NCBI GenBank assembly: GCA_024399225.1 | Contig: JAKSHV010000066.1 | Coordinates: 1-6,328, forward strand | DNA: 6,328 nucleotides | Reading direction: 5' to 3' | DNA from: an archaeon | GTDB taxonomy: Archaea; Thermoplasmatota; Thermoplasmata; Methanomassiliicoccales; Methanomethylophilaceae | Part shown: positions 5,244-6,328 of the stretch, in pieces | Layout: the number at the start of each line of letters is the position of its first letter | Numbering within the stretch: the first letter of the stretch is position 1 | Notes under the pieces: model-generated | What the model saw: the letters and a program-made list of their open reading frames with translations, nothing else | The model's database searches: none | Told to the model about the DNA's origin: nothing | Position numbers and translations under genes: made by a program

Positions 5244-6328
5244 TTAATTGAGGGCCTCTTTGAAATTGGCCATGAAGACATCCTTCTGATCCATCGAGAA
5301 GATGAGCGGAGGGATGATACGGATGGTCTTTCCGTGGGCTACGTTGACCAGAATATTGTGGTCGAACATGTGCTTCTTGACTGCGGCTGCGGTGGCCTCG
5401 TCCTTCATTTCGACACCCATCAGGAATCCCATACCGCGGACATCGACGATCTTATCGGATCCGATGGCACGGAGTTCCTTCATCCACTGTGCGGATACCT
5501 TGTTGACGTTGTCAAGGATGCGGCTGCGGTTGATGATGTCGATGACCGCACATCCGGATGCACACACGAGGGGGTTTCCTCCGAAGGTGGTTCCGTGGGT
5601 TCCGGGAGTCATGCAGGCTGCGATCTCATCGGTGGTCATGACCGCTCCGATGGGCATTCCTGCACCGAGTCCCTTCGCGGTGGTGATGATGTCGGGGACG
5701 ACATCGAACTGGTCCATGCACCACCATTTTCCAGTACGTCCGACTCCGGTCTGGACCTCATCTGCGATGAGGAGGGTTCCGTTGTCGTCGCAGAGCTCAC
5801 GGACTCCCTTCATGAAGTCCATGGTGGCGGGGATGACTCCTCCCTCTCCCTGGATTCCCTCTATGAGGAGTGCCGCGGTGTCGCGGGTCATGGTCTCCTT
5901 GACGGACTCGAGGTCGTTGAAGGTGTAGTAGTCGTAGCAGTTGCTGATCAGGGGCTCGAAGGTCTCCTGGTACTTCTTCTGGGCGGTTGCTCCGAGTGCT
6001 GCGGAGGTACGGCCGTGGAAGCAGTTGTATGCGGACATGACACGGCTGCGCTTGGTATAGCGGACTGCGGTTTTCAGTGCACCCTCGTTCGCCTCTGCAC
6101 CGCTGTTGACGAACAGGGTACGGGTGATCGCGTCGGGGGTGACGGTGTTGAGACGCTGTGCAAGCATTGCCTGTTCCTCGATGTGGAACAGGTTGGAGAC
6201 GTGTACCAGGTGGGACACCTGGTCGCGCATGGTCTTGACCCACTCAGGGTGGGAGTATCCGAGGGAGTTGACTGCGATACCTGCGACGGTGTCGAGGTAC
6301 TCGTTTCCCTTGGTGTCGTAGAGGTAGC
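5244..6328 (-). CDS. argD: acetylornithine aminotransferase family protein, N-terminus outside window
   Basis: The visible 360 codons run from the window edge to TAA at 5244-5246; roughly 30 N-terminal residues appear to be missing. It is a class III PLP aminotransferase; ArgD converts N-acetylglutamate semialdehyde to N-acetylornithine in arginine synthesis. Motifs, in visible-residue numbering: YLYDTKGNEYLDTVAGIAVNSLGYSHPE (1-28), the cofactor-phosphate loop NSGAEANEG (74-82), FHGRT (103-107), EGIQGEGGV (156-164), ADEVQTGVGRTGKW (188-201) with Asp189 at the pyridine nitrogen, TTAKGLGAG (215-223) with Lys218 as the Schiff-base lysine, and HGTTFGGNP (244-252). The internal ATG at 6230 is not the start, since conserved sequence continues upstream of it. 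Ornithine or LysW-type aminotransferases are close relatives, so substrate is likely but not proven. It is separated from suf by terminator-like hairpins. Confidence 0.88.
   Translation of the reverse strand, partial: YLYDTKGNEYLDTVAGIAVNSLGYSHPEWVKTMRDQVSHLVHVSNLFHIEEQAMLAQRLNTVTPDAITRTLFVNSGAEANEGALKTAVRYTKRSRVMSAYNCFHGRTSAALGATAQKKYQETFEPLISNCYDYYTFNDLESVKETMTRDTAALLIEGIQGEGGVIPATMDFMKGVRELCDDNGTLLIADEVQTGVGRTGKWWCMDQFDVVPDIITTAKGLGAGMPIGAVMTTDEIAACMTPGTHGTTFGGNPLVCASGCAVIDIINRSRILDNVNKVSAQWMKELRAIGSDKIVDVRGMGFLMGVEMKDEATAAAVKKHMFDHNILVNVAHGKTIRIIPPLIFSMDQKDVFMANFKEALN

Noticed and set aside
5087..5251. 54-codon plus-strand open frame (MDGYQEMRSKK... to TGA at 5249-5251) in the argD-sufC gap
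   Set aside because: It has no Shine-Dalgarno or well-placed TATA box, contains both terminator hairpins, runs into the end of argD on the other strand, and resembles no family I know. A tiny gene cannot be fully excluded.
1..6328. CRISPR array, tRNA or rRNA genes
   Set aside because: I saw no regularly spaced repeats and no tRNA cloverleaf or rRNA-like sequence in the intergenic stretches on either strand.

Overview
The window carries a complete five-gene SUF iron-sulfur cluster assembly operon on the minus strand. In transcription order it is sufC, sufD, sufS, sufU, sufB (4994 down to 462), and every junction is an overlapping reading frame. Upstream lies the 3' part of an argD-type acetylornithine aminotransferase gene on the same strand, running off the right edge (5244-6328). 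At the left edge, facing the operon, is the last 49 codons of what looks like an IS110-family transposase (1-152, plus strand), followed by about 290 bases of non-coding, stem-loop-rich sequence that ends just short of the sufB stop.

Organism: the order CDSUB, the zinc-type SufU scaffold/sulfurtransferase and the SufB sequence are of the kind known from Gram-positive bacteria. The operon start looks archaeal: a TATA-like box (5036-5044, minus) sits about 25 bp before a predicted start site, with a short leader and a good Shine-Dalgarno. I lean towards a gut-type methanogen of the Methanomassiliicoccales/Thermoplasmata that acquired a bacterial-type SUF operon. A Gram-positive bacterium is not excluded from this window alone.

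How the genes work together: SufS removes sulfur from cysteine as an enzyme persulfide; SufU accepts it at a zinc-bound cysteine; SufB, SufC and SufD form the ATP-driven scaffold on which the cluster is built. SufD is only about half the usual length. SufU and SufS both depart from the standard family at the sites thought to meet during sulfur transfer. The 249-bp gap between argD and sufC (4995-5243) holds two hairpins ending the argD transcript, a perfect 14-bp inverted repeat, the TATA-like box, and a second perfect palindrome over the predicted start site. This suggests that the operon is regulated, plausibly by iron or cluster status.

The left 460 bases are visibly richer in A and T than the rest. 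The structured stretch downstream of the transposase is the most novel-looking feature: it has the position and fold style expected of the guide (bridge/seek) RNA of IS1111-type IS110 elements, but only the 3' end of the element is in view.
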